From NCBI GenBank assembly GCA_963590525.1, contig CAVAPV010000012.1, positions 1 to 48,781 on the forward strand: a stretch of DNA of 48,781 nucleotides, read 5' to 3'. Positions 1 through 8,104 of this stretch are shown in pieces (within the stretch, counting starts at the first letter, position 1; each line of letters opens with the position of its first letter). The notes beneath the pieces are model-generated. The model did not search any database. It saw only the letters and a list, made by a program, of their open reading frames with translations, and was not told the origin of the DNA. The position numbers and the translations under genes are program-made. Origin of the DNA: W2P13-069 sp963590525. GTDB taxonomy: Bacteria > Actinomycetota > Coriobacteriia > Coriobacteriales > QAMH01.

Positions 1-186
1 CGAATGGAGAGTTGGTTTGCGAGCGCAGCAGGTCGGGGCCTGCCATCCTGGTTCCCACACTGGAACGAAAACATTTCCGGTAGAGTCATCTTGAGCTGTT
101 GTCGCTACCTCTGAGGCTTATATTCATCTAACGAGAAAACAGATGCGAAGATATGCCGGTTAGGTGCGAAGATATGCACTTAGCGT
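1..186. other. Left-edge non-coding stretch with a direct repeat
   Basis: No gene is supported here. A plus-strand frame is open from base 1 to a TGA at 112-114, but the residues are not recognisable, so it could equally be the tail of a gene to the left or chance. Two short hairpins (arms 28-32/39-43 and 51-55/62-66) and two exact 13-base copies of TGCGAAGATATGC at 144-156 and 165-177 are visible. The copies are 21 bases apart start to start, about two helical turns. The repeats lie just beyond the stop codon of the kinase gene. Confidence 0.4.
144..177. repeat. Direct repeat, two 13-base copies 21 bases apart
   Basis: TGCGAAGATATGC occurs at 144-156 and 165-177. The 21-base periodicity places both copies on the same face of the helix, as for tandem operator half-sites. 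Function is unknown; a chance duplication is possible. Confidence 0.5.
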
Positions 187-1557
187 TTAGGAACTGACTG
201 TTATCGTATGAAGCCCGTAGAGCTCAATGCTCAAGCAGACGGTAGCGAAACATAGCCCAATGCCCATCAGTATGAAAAAGCGCTTGATGCAATGCTTGTC
301 ATGCGCTCCCTTTTTGCGAAGCAGATCAAATGGGTCGCAGAGGTAATATGCCGGAAGCCCGCACGTGCCTAAGCCAAAAGCAAGAGCAGTAAATAGCCCA
401 AATTCTTCCCTGTTGCTTACTTGCATATCAACGATAACCCATAGCGTGTATAAAGCCATGATGCCTACGATTGCCTGCACAAAGCGCCATCCTAGCGAAG
501 GCTTTCTCTTGGAAGGAGGCACGCGGTAAGCGATTTTGGCACCCCTTGGAACGGTTATTCTTTGCGGGTCCCCTACCCTTTTACCCTGCTTTCCCGTCTT
601 AGTGTTTGGATTCGAACATCTATTCGGGTGCGAGTTTGGCAGCGATACAGGTTCGCCGCTTGTCTTTGTTCCTGTTTTTGTCCGTCCATTTGGGGTTGGG
701 TCAGTGCCTCTTGCTTGTTTTGCGTTTGAGCTTGCAGATGATGCGTGGCTTGTTCTCGGCACATAAGCAGCGTTTGGTCGGTTTTTGTTGGCAGCATCGA
801 GCGCATGATTAATCTGATGTGCAAATTCTTTTACGCTGCTATATCTCCTTTTGGGATCAAACTCACAGGCCTTGGCGATAGCTTCTTCTAGTTTAGCTGG
901 CTCGATTGTTGCTTTTTGTCCTGGGTTTGCTTTGGTGAGGGCAAAACGCAATGTCATCCCCAAAGCGTAGATATCGCTTCTGGGATCCGTTTGCATGAAT
1001 CCAAATTGCTCAGGAGCCGCATAGCCACTCGTTCCCATGAGATGGGTGTCGCAGGCAGCATCCTTATCCCAGGAGCGAGCAATGCCAAAATCAATGAGCA
1101 TCGCCTTGCTGTCTACAATCAGGATGTTGTCCGGTTTGATATCGCGGTGGATGACCGGCGTCATATACGTTGTGTGCAAAAAGTCCAAAGCCTGAAACAC
1201 ACCCTCAAACATGGCAAGCAATTCATAGGGGTCTACCGGGCCCATCTCCTGGACATGTTGAGCAAGTGTTGGCCCGTCGAGTTTTTCCATGATGACAACG
1301 AGCTCGTCTTCGACACGTGTGCAACTGTAGATTTTGGGGGTGTAAGCGCAAGGTCGCTTCTCAAGCAGCTCGTAAGGATGAGGCTTGCTATCTGTCACAA
1401 TCTCCTTGCAGATGAATCTTTTGCCTTGGTCGTCTTCGACGATGCTCGTCTTTTCATACGGGGATTGTTTGAGCAGTTCTACGGTCTGATAGCTTTGTGC
1501 GGTTTCAAGCGAGCGCAAGACCTCGTCTAGGGTCTCAGCATCCTCTCTCCCCTGCAC
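187..1557 (-). CDS. Membrane-anchored Ser/Thr protein kinase
   Basis: 456-residue Hanks-type kinase, presumed to phosphorylate Ser/Thr on cytoplasmic substrates. Visible landmarks are Lys51 (ICKEI), the catalytic loop HRDIKPDN (137-144), DFG (156-158), the APE motif (181-183) and SDIYALG (194-200). A typical glycine-rich P-loop is not obvious near residues 32-45, though Lys51, Asp139 and Asp156 argue for activity. Residues 260-350 are a Ser/Thr/Pro/Lys-rich linker. Three hydrophobic segments follow (about 359-379, 386-405, 426-446), so the kinase domain is N-terminal and tethered by its C-terminus, with no extracellular sensor domain. The start is GTG at 1557, with GAGGAG about 10 bases upstream; it overlaps the preceding HTH gene by 23 bases, implying coupled translation. 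The target is unknown; the HTH neighbour is the obvious candidate. Confidence 0.88.
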   Translation of the reverse strand: MQGREDAETLDEVLRSLETAQSYQTVELLKQSPYEKTSIVEDDQGKRFICKEIVTDSKPHPYELLEKRPCAYTPKIYSCTRVEDELVVIMEKLDGPTLAQHVQEMGPVDPYELLAMFEGVFQALDFLHTTYMTPVIHRDIKPDNILIVDSKAMLIDFGIARSWDKDAACDTHLMGTSGYAAPEQFGFMQTDPRSDIYALGMTLRFALTKANPGQKATIEPAKLEEAIAKACEFDPKRRYSSVKEFAHQINHALDAANKNRPNAAYVPRTSHASSASSNAKQARGTDPTPNGRTKTGTKTSGEPVSLPNSHPNRCSNPNTKTGKQGKRVGDPQRITVPRGAKIAYRVPPSKRKPSLGWRFVQAIVGIMALYTLWVIVDMQVSNREEFGLFTALAFGLGTCGLPAYYLCDPFDLLRKKGAHDKHCIKRFFILMGIGLCFATVCLSIELYGLHTITVSS

Positions 1558-1984
1558 CTGTTATCGTCTCCTCGCCGTGTTTGTAAAGCTCGTCGTTGGT
1601 CTGCGTGAGCGTGTAGCCGTTTTTTGCACAGAATATGATGATAGCGTCTCTTCTGTTCTTAGCGTAGAGGTCGCCGACGTTTCCAAGGCAAAGTGCACGT
1701 CTGATGTCGCGTAGGCTTAGGCCCATGGCTATGCACAGAGCCAAGATGTAGTTGCGGTCGGGTTTGTTTCTAGAACCGCTAAAGATCTGGTAGGCATAGG
1801 TCTCCCCTATTTGGGCGTCGCGTATTACTGCTGCCTTTTTGAGCTGCCTCTCATCGAGTTTTGCTGTTAGAAAAGCTCCCAGATCCTTTGATTGCTCCAG
1901 ATTCTCTTTGAGAAAAGCCCTCGGGTTGTCTGAGGAGACGATCATGTTGAGGTATTCCTCGGTGAGTGTCACGTGTTGAGTCAT
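1535..1984 (-). CDS. Helix-turn-helix protein coupled to the kinase
   Basis: 149-residue protein. The middle segment (about residues 45-115, with AYQIFSGSRNKPDRNYILAL and the following GLSLRDIRRAL) reads as a compact XRE-like helix-turn-helix domain. This is followed by a short conserved-looking tail with NDELY. I chose ATG at 1984 because AAAGGTG sits about 5 bases upstream. A longer frame back to 2077 would run into the hairpin arm at 2067-2079 and has no better ribosome-binding site. The gene overlaps the downstream kinase gene by 23 bases. It is probably a DNA-binding regulator whose activity could be set by the kinase; that link is inferred from the gene overlap only. Confidence 0.7.
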   Translation of the reverse strand: MTQHVTLTEEYLNMIVSSDNPRAFLKENLEQSKDLGAFLTAKLDERQLKKAAVIRDAQIGETYAYQIFSGSRNKPDRNYILALCIAMGLSLRDIRRALCLGNVGDLYAKNRRDAIIIFCAKNGYTLTQTNDELYKHGEETITGAGERGC

Positions 1985-2066
1985 CTGGCACCTTTTGCCT
2001 GTTATGCGATGTATGCGGGTCTTCATTGAATCACACTTTGCCTTTGCGCGTTTTCTCGATGCAGAA

Positions 2067-2105
2067 GGGCTGCCCAAGCTTGTAGTTGGCGTGCTTGGGC
2101 AGCCC
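2067..2105. terminator. 13-bp perfect hairpin between two minus-strand genes
   Basis: GGGCTGCCCAAGC (2067-2079) pairs perfectly with 2093-2105 around a 13-base loop. It lies downstream of the DUF4190/DUF5067 gene and upstream of the HTH gene on the minus strand. No clear U-tract follows on either strand, so it may act as a weak terminator, a processing site or a leader structure for the HTH-kinase pair. Confidence 0.55.
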
Positions 2106-2169
2106 TGTTAGCTGTTTGCCTTAAAGCCGTAGGATTACTGGCAGCTTGACGGCAGGAACCTTTTGTTTG

Positions 2170-3003
2170 CTATTTGACGGTGAGGGTCTCGGAAAGCACG
2201 GGCTCGCTTGCAAACCATTCGCTTATCTCGAGCTCTATGTCGGATTTTCCATCCCAGTCATACATAAGCTTCATAGTCTTGCTTTTACCTGGTTTGATCT
2301 TGGTTTGATCCTCGTACCATCCGTCACCGCCTGCATAGGCGCGATCGACTTCTTCGCCATCGACGTAGACCGTGGTGGTGTATTCGGTAAAGAACGCTTG
2401 GGAATCATCGGTGTTGTTGGTCCACTCGATGGTGATGACAGCGGTTTTCTTGCCGCTGTAATCCTTGCCTGCCTTGCAGCCCTTGATGACGATTCCAGAA
2501 TCCTCGTTGCTGTCCTCTTCGTCTTGAGCCGCCTCATCTTGCGCAGTGTCATCAGACTTGTCTTGGGTATCTTCGGCCGTTGCGCTTGCCTGGGTGCTTG
2601 ACGAGCTGTCGGAGCCGGAGTCGCTCACAGATGCCGCTGCACCGCCGTACATCGCCATGAAAACCACAAGCGATATTGCGCAAAGAACGGTGCCTGCGAT
2701 AGCGATGCCACGGCCACCCTTGGGCTTTGTGGGGGCAGTTGCAACGATACCGATGATGGCAAAGACCAAGCCTAGGATGGCAAGCGGTGTGGTTACGACG
2801 TTAAAGAGCGGAATCCAGCAACTGAGCAAAGCGATGAGTCCCAAAACCAGACCAGCCACGGCCAGACCTGACGTTGACTTTTTTGCAACTGGCTGCTGAG
2901 CTGCGCTGGAATGAGCATTGTTCTGTGGCGTTTGCGCGTGCGGTGTTTGTGCTTGAGTCTGCGGCGCCTGCTCGTCTTGAGGTTTTGTCGGTTCGTTTGA
3001 CAT
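2170..3003 (-). CDS. DUF4190/DUF5067-type envelope protein
   Basis: 277 residues. Residues 1-40 are Gln/Pro/Thr-rich and disordered. Residues 46-120 hold three hydrophobic segments (about 46-66, 68-90, 99-120) with the pattern GLAVAGLVLGLIALLSCW, typical of DUF4190. Residues 125-168 are a Ser/Asp/Glu-rich linker. The C-terminal 110 residues form a beta-rich domain (TAVITIEWTNNTDDSQAF, then YVDGEEVD and GDGWYEDQTKIKPGKS) resembling DUF5067, probably outside the cell. AGGGA about 8 bases before the ATG supports the start. Function is unknown. It precedes the HTH-kinase pair on the same strand, separated by 185 bases and a hairpin, so a shared signalling role is possible but unproven. Confidence 0.75.
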   Translation of the reverse strand: MSNEPTKPQDEQAPQTQAQTPHAQTPQNNAHSSAAQQPVAKKSTSGLAVAGLVLGLIALLSCWIPLFNVVTTPLAILGLVFAIIGIVATAPTKPKGGRGIAIAGTVLCAISLVVFMAMYGGAAASVSDSGSDSSSSTQASATAEDTQDKSDDTAQDEAAQDEEDSNEDSGIVIKGCKAGKDYSGKKTAVITIEWTNNTDDSQAFFTEYTTTVYVDGEEVDRAYAGGDGWYEDQTKIKPGKSKTMKLMYDWDGKSDIELEISEWFASEPVLSETLTVK

Positions 3004-3162
3004 CTTTGATCCCTGCTTTCGTTTATCCCCTTTGAAGCGCGTATTCGCTTCGTTGATTAGAGAGATTAGGGAAACGCATATCGGGATTCATTAGCTGTCA
3101 GCTAAGAAACAGCTGAATGTGATGTTTTTTGGTCAGAGAACTCCGCATAAGGCCCAAAACAG

Positions 3163-3199
3163 CGATAAGGATCAGCACATGTTGCACTGATCCTTATCG
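3163..3199 (-). terminator. Probable intrinsic terminator of upp-uraA
   Basis: CGATAAGGATCAG (3163-3175) pairs perfectly with 3187-3199 around an 11-base loop. On the minus strand it is followed by CTGTTTTGG. It lies about 100 bases past the uraA stop codon. The remaining 3004-3300 stretch shows nothing else I recognise. Confidence 0.7.
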
Positions 3200-3300
3200 G
3201 AAATCTTGAGAGCACTATTGCTTGTTATTGGCTCTTAAATGGCGTTGTCTGCAACTTGCGGTTGCATGTGGATTGCACGTTGCCAGTCGATTGCGCCAGT

Positions 3301-4737
3301 CTAGCTCTGCTTGCTTTGCTCACCTTGATCGTCTGAATCGGGAAAATCGCTGAGGTTGCTTTCAAGCGGCATGGGTGCCTCGAATTCGGCATCTGCCTTA
3401 TGCTCCTGCACTAGACCCTTGAAGGGGTCTTTGTCGGGGAGAATCGCGTTCATGATGATTCCCACTAACGAACCGATGGCCAAGCCAGAGAGGCTGATAG
3501 TGACGCCGCTTACATCAAAGACGATGGCGCCATCGGCGCTTGTGGCGATACCCAAGGAGAGCACCAGGATAAGAGCGGCGACCAAAACGTTTCGGCTTTT
3601 GGAAAGGTCGACATGGTTTTCTACTAAGTTGCGGATACCCACAGCAGAGATCATGCCGTAGAGAACCAAGGAGACGCCGCCGATAACGCATGCGGGCATG
3701 GCTGCGATCACTGCAGCGAACTTAGGGCAAAACGACAGCAAGATGGCGAATACTGCGGCAATGCGGATAACGCGCGGATCAAAGACCTTGGTTAGCGCCA
3801 AGACGCCGGTGTTTTCTCCATAGGTGGTGTTTGCCGGGGCGCCAAACAGGGATGCCAAGATGGTGGCGAGACCGTCGCCGAGCAGCGTCCTGTGCAAGCC
3901 GGGGTTGGCGATGTAGTTGCGGTTGGTGGTAGAGCAGATGGCAGTGATATCGCCGATATGCTCGATCATGGTCGCAAACGCCAGGGGCATGATGGTGATG
4001 ATCGCGGTGATGGCCAGACCGGAGTTGAAGTTGCCTCCCAAGATCCCAAAGACGGTTTGATCCCACTCGATGGGCAATCCGATCCAATCCGCCTGGGCAA
4101 CGCCGCTAAAGTCGACTTCGCCCAGCACTGCGGCAAAGACGTAGGAGACCACGACGCCGATGAGGATGGGGATGATCTTGATCATGCCGCGCCCCCAGAT
4201 ATTGCAAATGACGATGGCGGCTACGGCGACAACAGCTACAAGCCAGTTAGTCGCGCAGTTGTTGATGGCAGATGCAGCCAAGATCAAGCCGATGCAGATG
4301 ACGATGGGGCCGGTGACAACCGGTGGGAAGAAACGCATGACGCGCTGCGCTCCAAAGACCTTGAAAAGCGCTGCGAGCACGAGATAGAGCAGTCCTGCGA
4401 AGCAGACGCCCAGACATGCGTAGGGTAAAAGCTCGGGTTCGCCATTGGGGGCGATTGCGGCATAGCCGGCGATAAAGGCAAAAGAAGAACCCAAAAAAGC
4501 AGGGACAACACCGCGTCCAAGAAGATGGAACAGCAAAGTACCCAGACCTGCCATAAGCAAGGTGGCAGAAACAGGCAGACCGGTGAGCACGGGTACGAGG
4601 ATGGTTGCGCCAAACATCGCAAACATATGCTGCAGGCCAAAAACGAGCATCTTGGGTTTGCCCAAGGTGGTTGCGTCGTAAATCGCATCGGGCGAGTCTT
4701 GTGCACCCATGGTGGGTAGCTCTTGCTTGGTAGCCAT
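3301..4737 (-). CDS. uraA: Uracil permease (NCS2 family)
   Basis: 478-residue polytopic membrane transporter, expected to import uracil by proton symport. The N-terminal signature FGLQHMFAMFGATILVP and the later PPVVTGPIVICIGLILAASA, with many hydrophobic segments, mark the nucleobase-cation symporter-2 (UraA/PyrP/xanthine permease) family. Uracil is preferred over xanthine as substrate because the gene lies directly downstream of upp on the same strand. The start is ATG at 4737, preceded by GAGAGGA at about 6 bases; an upstream in-frame extension to 4815 has no ribosome-binding site and would intrude toward the hairpin at 4838-4872. The C-terminal tail is hydrophilic. The gene is probably co-transcribed with upp and subject to whatever the intergenic hairpin does. 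Confidence 0.9.
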   Translation of the reverse strand: MATKQELPTMGAQDSPDAIYDATTLGKPKMLVFGLQHMFAMFGATILVPVLTGLPVSATLLMAGLGTLLFHLLGRGVVPAFLGSSFAFIAGYAAIAPNGEPELLPYACLGVCFAGLLYLVLAALFKVFGAQRVMRFFPPVVTGPIVICIGLILAASAINNCATNWLVAVVAVAAIVICNIWGRGMIKIIPILIGVVVSYVFAAVLGEVDFSGVAQADWIGLPIEWDQTVFGILGGNFNSGLAITAIITIMPLAFATMIEHIGDITAICSTTNRNYIANPGLHRTLLGDGLATILASLFGAPANTTYGENTGVLALTKVFDPRVIRIAAVFAILLSFCPKFAAVIAAMPACVIGGVSLVLYGMISAVGIRNLVENHVDLSKSRNVLVAALILVLSLGIATSADGAIVFDVSGVTISLSGLAIGSLVGIIMNAILPDKDPFKGLVQEHKADAEFEAPMPLESNLSDFPDSDDQGEQSKQS

Positions 4738-4837
4738 TGGTTCCTCTCTGTATTGCAGTGACTGGCGATAGAACGCGCGGGTGCAGCAAGACGCATTGAC
4801 GTCAAAAACGAACACGCTCCTGCTGCACTCGCATGCG

Positions 4838-4872
4838 CTCTAGGTGCGTTGCGTTTTACAACGCACCTAGAG
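4838..4872 (-). terminator. 14-bp perfect hairpin between upp and uraA
   Basis: CTCTAGGTGCGTTG (4838-4851) pairs perfectly with 4859-4872 around a 7-base loop. It begins directly after the upp stop codon. The minus-strand sequence after it is not U-rich, so rather than a simple terminator it may stabilise the upp 3' end or form part of an attenuator setting the upp:uraA ratio. Confidence 0.6.
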
Positions 4873-4873
4873 G

Positions 4874-5512
4874 TTACTTGGTGCCAAAGATCCTGTCTCC
4901 GGCATCTCCCAAACCCGGAACGATGTAGGCGTCTTCGTTGAGGCCTTCGTCAACTGCGCAGGTGTAGATGTCGACGTTGTCGTCATAGGCGAGCAGTGCC
5001 TCGATGCCCTCGGGGGCGGCGACGATGTTGAGGAACTTGATGGTTCCGGTAACGCCTGCCTTGCGCAGATAGCCCACTGCGGCAATAGCGGAGCCGCCGG
5101 TGGCAAGCATCGGGTCGAGCAAAAGGACCTCTCGGTTGGCGATATCTGCCGGAAGCTTGTCGTAGTACGGGACCGGCTCCCTCGTCTCCTCGTTGCGGTA
5201 CATGCCCAGATGCCCCACTCGTGCAACGGGGATGAGGGACTCCACACCGTCGACCATGCCAAGGCCTGCGCGCAAGATGGGTACGATGGCAAGCTTTTTG
5301 CCGGCGATCTCTTTTGCGGTGGTCTTGCAGATGGGGGTCTCGATCTCGATATCTGTGAGCTCGAGGTTACGTGTTGCCTCGTATGCCTCAAACATCGCAA
5401 GCTCGCTTATGAGCTCTCTAAACTGCTTCGAAGAGGTTGTCGTGCGTCTTAGGATAGACAGCTTGTGTTGAACCATAGGATGGTCGACGAGCTTTACGCG
5501 CTCATTGTTCAT
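4874..5512 (-). CDS. upp: Uracil phosphoribosyltransferase
   Basis: 212-residue cytoplasmic enzyme converting uracil and PRPP to UMP (pyrimidine salvage). The PRPP-binding loop LLLDPMLATGGSA and the C-terminal GLGDAGDRIFGTK are characteristic. The N-terminus (VKLVDHPMVQHKLSILR) aligns with the usual family start, so ATG at 5512 is chosen; AGGAGA lies 6 bases upstream. Length is normal for the family. It is the first gene of a upp-uraA unit: the permease supplies the substrate and Upp traps it as a nucleotide. Confidence 0.96.
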   Translation of the reverse strand: MNNERVKLVDHPMVQHKLSILRRTTTSSKQFRELISELAMFEAYEATRNLELTDIEIETPICKTTAKEIAGKKLAIVPILRAGLGMVDGVESLIPVARVGHLGMYRNEETREPVPYYDKLPADIANREVLLLDPMLATGGSAIAAVGYLRKAGVTGTIKFLNIVAAPEGIEALLAYDDNVDIYTCAVDEGLNEDAYIVPGLGDAGDRIFGTK

Positions 5513-5679
5513 ATCGTTCTCCTCATCGTTGTCGTAAGAGCCTGACCGTATTTGCGCTAAGGCAATATGCGGCAATTCACAATTAGCACACATTCTACGC
5601 ATTCTCTTAACTCGAGGCGCCCTGTATCGGTGGCTTTTATCTAAGAGGAGGCTAATTCTTTGATGCGATTGCTAAAAGA

Positions 5680-5710
5680 ATGGGCCAAGGGGTGTATGCC
5701 CTTGGCCCAT
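5680..5710 (-). terminator. Intrinsic terminator of the DEAD-box helicase gene
   Basis: ATGGGCCAAGGG (5680-5691) pairs perfectly with 5699-5710 around a 7-base loop. On the minus strand it is followed by TTCTTTTAGC. It lies about 50 bases past the helicase stop codon. Confidence 0.8.
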
Positions 5711-5760
5711 GTCTACAAGACGCCTCTTGCCCTTTGGCAGGCGCGATTTATCTGTTTTGC

Positions 5761-7719
5761 TTAGCCGCGGTTTGAGGAGTAGCGCCCGGGCCTAAAGCCG
5801 CTCTTCTTGCCTGCGCTGCTGCCCTTCTTCTTGTAGCCTGCTTTCCTGCCGCGCGTATCGCTGGAGCCGTTGCCGCCCTTGAAGCTGCCGTTGCGGTCTT
5901 TGTCGCCGTAGCTTTTCTTACCGTAGCCCTTCTTTGCGGGTTTTTCGCCTTTGGCAAAGCTCGGCTTGCCTCCATGTTTGCTTTGCCCGTGGTAGCTGCC
6001 GCCTTCTTTGTGGGAGTCCGCGCGCTTCTCAAAGCTGCCCTTGCGCTTGTCGTCGCGTTTGCCTCTTTTGTCGTCGTCTTTGCGGCTGTAGTTCTTTTTT
6101 GCGTTGTTGCCCTTGTAACCGCCGCCATTGCGCTTGCCCTTGAAGCCAGAGGTCTTCTTGCCGTGTTTGGACTTGGGTTTGAATTCGCGTTCGTCGTCGT
6201 AGTTGTTGCGCTCGTCGTCAAAGTCTTGCTCGACCTTGTCGCGCTTACTGGGTTTGCCCTTGTAGAAGATCTCAAAGGAACCGGGGCGAGGAGTCTGATC
6301 GTTGCCCTTGGAACCCTTGCGCTTCTTCTTTGCCTTCTTGCCCTCGTCTTGTGACAAAGCTTTGGGCTCATCATCGGCATGATGATGCTTGCCCTTCTTG
6401 TCTTTGAAGTCTGCGTCCTTGCTTTTCTTGTGATCCTTTTTAGGCTTGCGCTCGTCGTCATGCTTGCGACGGTTCTTCTTGTTGCCGGTGCGGTCATCAA
6501 AGCCGGCGCTATCGCGCTTGTCTTTTGCGTCGAGGTTGCCTTCTTTGGCGCTCTTGTCTGCCCTCTCTTTGGCGTGGGCTTCTGCCTCTTTGCGATCAAA
6601 GCCCTCGATCTCAAGCTCGGGGAGCTTCATCTTGATAAGCTTTTGGATATCCTTGAGCATGCCCTCGGTTTCTGGGCTGACCAAAGAGACGGCAAAGCCT
6701 TTCTCGCCTGCGCGACCCGTGCGGCCGATGCGATGCACGTAGTCTTCTGCCATCATCGGCATGTCAAAGTTAACGACGTAGTCGACGTTGCTTACGTCGA
6801 TGCCGCGGGCAAGGACATCTGTGGCCACGAGGATGTTAGCGGTTCCTTTGTCAAAGAACTGCAAGGCTTTGCGGCGCTGCGCTTGCGATCTGTCCGAGTG
6901 GATGGTCTCGACTTTGAAACCGGCCTTCTTGAGGTTGCGTGCGCAGGTGTCCACGCGGTGCTTGGTGCGGGCAAAGACGATGACGCGCCTGGCGCCGCGG
7001 TCGTTCAAGATGGCCTCGAGTGCCTCTTGCTTTGCGCGGTGGTTGATGCGGATGACGTATTGGTCGACGTTGTCGGATGTCTCACCGCGGCGTGCGATCT
7101 CTATCTGCACGGGGTCGTTCATGAGGTCTTTTGAGACGCGTTTGACATTGCGGTCGATGGTTGCAGAGAACAAAAGCGTTTGGTGCTCGCCTTCGATCTT
7201 GTCAACGATGTTGGTGATGGAAGGCAGAAAGCCCATGTCGACCATGCGGTCTGCCTCGTCGAGAACCAAGATCTTTACCTGGTCGAGATGAGCGGCACCC
7301 TGGTTGATGAGATCCTCTAGACGCCCGGGGGTGGCGATGAGGACATCGATGCCGCGGCGTAGGGCATCTCTTTGGGGGTTGTAGGATACGCCGCCTACGA
7401 ACTTGGCGACCTTGTGCTTGGTGACCTTGGCGATCTTGTCGCAGACCTCGCAGATTTGGTCTGCGAGCTCGCGGGTAGGTGTGACAATGAGCATGTAGGG
7501 ACCACAGCCCTTTTGGCAATGGGGCAGATTGTTCATGCTGGGCAGGCAGAAGGCGGCCGTCTTGCCGGTGCCGGTTTGTGCGCCAGCGATGATGTCGCGT
7601 CCCTCTAGGGCAGCGGGGATGGCCTGCTCTTGGACAGGCGTAGGGTTCTCATATTTGAGTTTTTGGACAGCCTTGAGCATCTCCTCGGACAAGCCGAGGT
7701 CTTCGAAAGTCTTTGTCAT
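5761..7719 (-). CDS. DEAD-box RNA helicase with long basic tail
   Basis: 652-residue ATP-dependent RNA helicase of the CsdA/RhlE/CshA group. Visible motifs in order: Q-motif region (FEDLGLSEEML...PTPVQEQAIP), motif I AQTGTGKT, Ia PTRELADQ, TPGRL, DEAD box, SAT and HRIGRTGR. The core ends near residue 380. The remaining 270 or so residues are low-complexity, rich in Lys, Arg, Gly, Asp and Ser, which suggests non-specific RNA binding. The start is ATG at 7719 (MTKTFEDLGL), matching family N-termini. The nearest Shine-Dalgarno-like AAGGA is somewhat far (about 13 bases); an in-frame GTG at 7785 has no site at all. It likely acts in ribosome assembly or mRNA decay, perhaps at low temperature. The exact paralogue cannot be assigned by eye. 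Confidence 0.92.
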   Translation of the reverse strand: MTKTFEDLGLSEEMLKAVQKLKYENPTPVQEQAIPAALEGRDIIAGAQTGTGKTAAFCLPSMNNLPHCQKGCGPYMLIVTPTRELADQICEVCDKIAKVTKHKVAKFVGGVSYNPQRDALRRGIDVLIATPGRLEDLINQGAAHLDQVKILVLDEADRMVDMGFLPSITNIVDKIEGEHQTLLFSATIDRNVKRVSKDLMNDPVQIEIARRGETSDNVDQYVIRINHRAKQEALEAILNDRGARRVIVFARTKHRVDTCARNLKKAGFKVETIHSDRSQAQRRKALQFFDKGTANILVATDVLARGIDVSNVDYVVNFDMPMMAEDYVHRIGRTGRAGEKGFAVSLVSPETEGMLKDIQKLIKMKLPELEIEGFDRKEAEAHAKERADKSAKEGNLDAKDKRDSAGFDDRTGNKKNRRKHDDERKPKKDHKKSKDADFKDKKGKHHHADDEPKALSQDEGKKAKKKRKGSKGNDQTPRPGSFEIFYKGKPSKRDKVEQDFDDERNNYDDEREFKPKSKHGKKTSGFKGKRNGGGYKGNNAKKNYSRKDDDKRGKRDDKRKGSFEKRADSHKEGGSYHGQSKHGGKPSFAKGEKPAKKGYGKKSYGDKDRNGSFKGGNGSSDTRGRKAGYKKKGSSAGKKSGFRPGRYSSNRG

Positions 7720-8104
7720 AAGTTGTTGTACGTCCTTTTTTGAGTCGGGTTCTCTTTCTTTGAGCTGGTCTTTTAGCAATAGCACTTGGTTTCATACGAA
7801 TCGGGATCTCTCTGCTTGCGGCCAAGCGCGGTGTGGTGTTTCCCAACCGCCTGGCAGCATCCTCAAATGCGTTTTTGCTAGACCCGGCAGGACCTACGCG
7901 CTGTCAAGCGCTGCCTACCGCGAGCTCCCGGACGTCTTACTATGGCATTTGCTATAGAAAAGCAATCATCTAATCATATCGCAATAAAGCCATGATGATA
8001 AGAGCCAGTTTTATCCTCTGGTTCAAGGAAGCCTCTCGGCGGAGTTGAGCTATTAAAGCTCTCTTACACTCTTACCCAAGTCCTCCCCTGCTTGCGCCCC
8101 TCGT
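7720..8104. other. Intergenic region, candidate long leader of the helicase
   Basis: 385 bases between two minus-strand genes. No gene is supported. It holds a candidate minus-strand promoter (7973-8001), which would give the helicase mRNA a leader of roughly 250 bases. GC-rich self-complementary sequence lies at about 7885-7925. A weak 5-bp hairpin (8047-8061) and a CCAG/CTGG hairpin near 8010-8030 lie downstream of the histidine kinase gene. No strong terminator for that gene is visible. Confidence 0.4.
7973..8001 (-). promoter_or_regulatory. Candidate promoter of the DEAD-box helicase
   Basis: On the minus strand, TTATCA (7996-8001) and TATGAT (7973-7978) are separated by exactly 17 bases. 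Each hexamer matches the sigma-70-type consensus at 4-5 of 6 positions. Prediction by eye only. Confidence 0.35.

Noticed and set aside
604..616. GGATTCGAAC, T-loop-like
   Set aside because: It lies within the kinase linker coding sequence and no cloverleaf can be built.
1985..2077. Longer N-terminus for the HTH protein
   Set aside because: It would start inside the 13-bp hairpin arm and has no ribosome-binding site; ATG at 1984 has one.
7720..7785. GTG start for the helicase 22 codons upstream
   Set aside because: No Shine-Dalgarno sequence is present, and the added residues do not match helicase N-termini.
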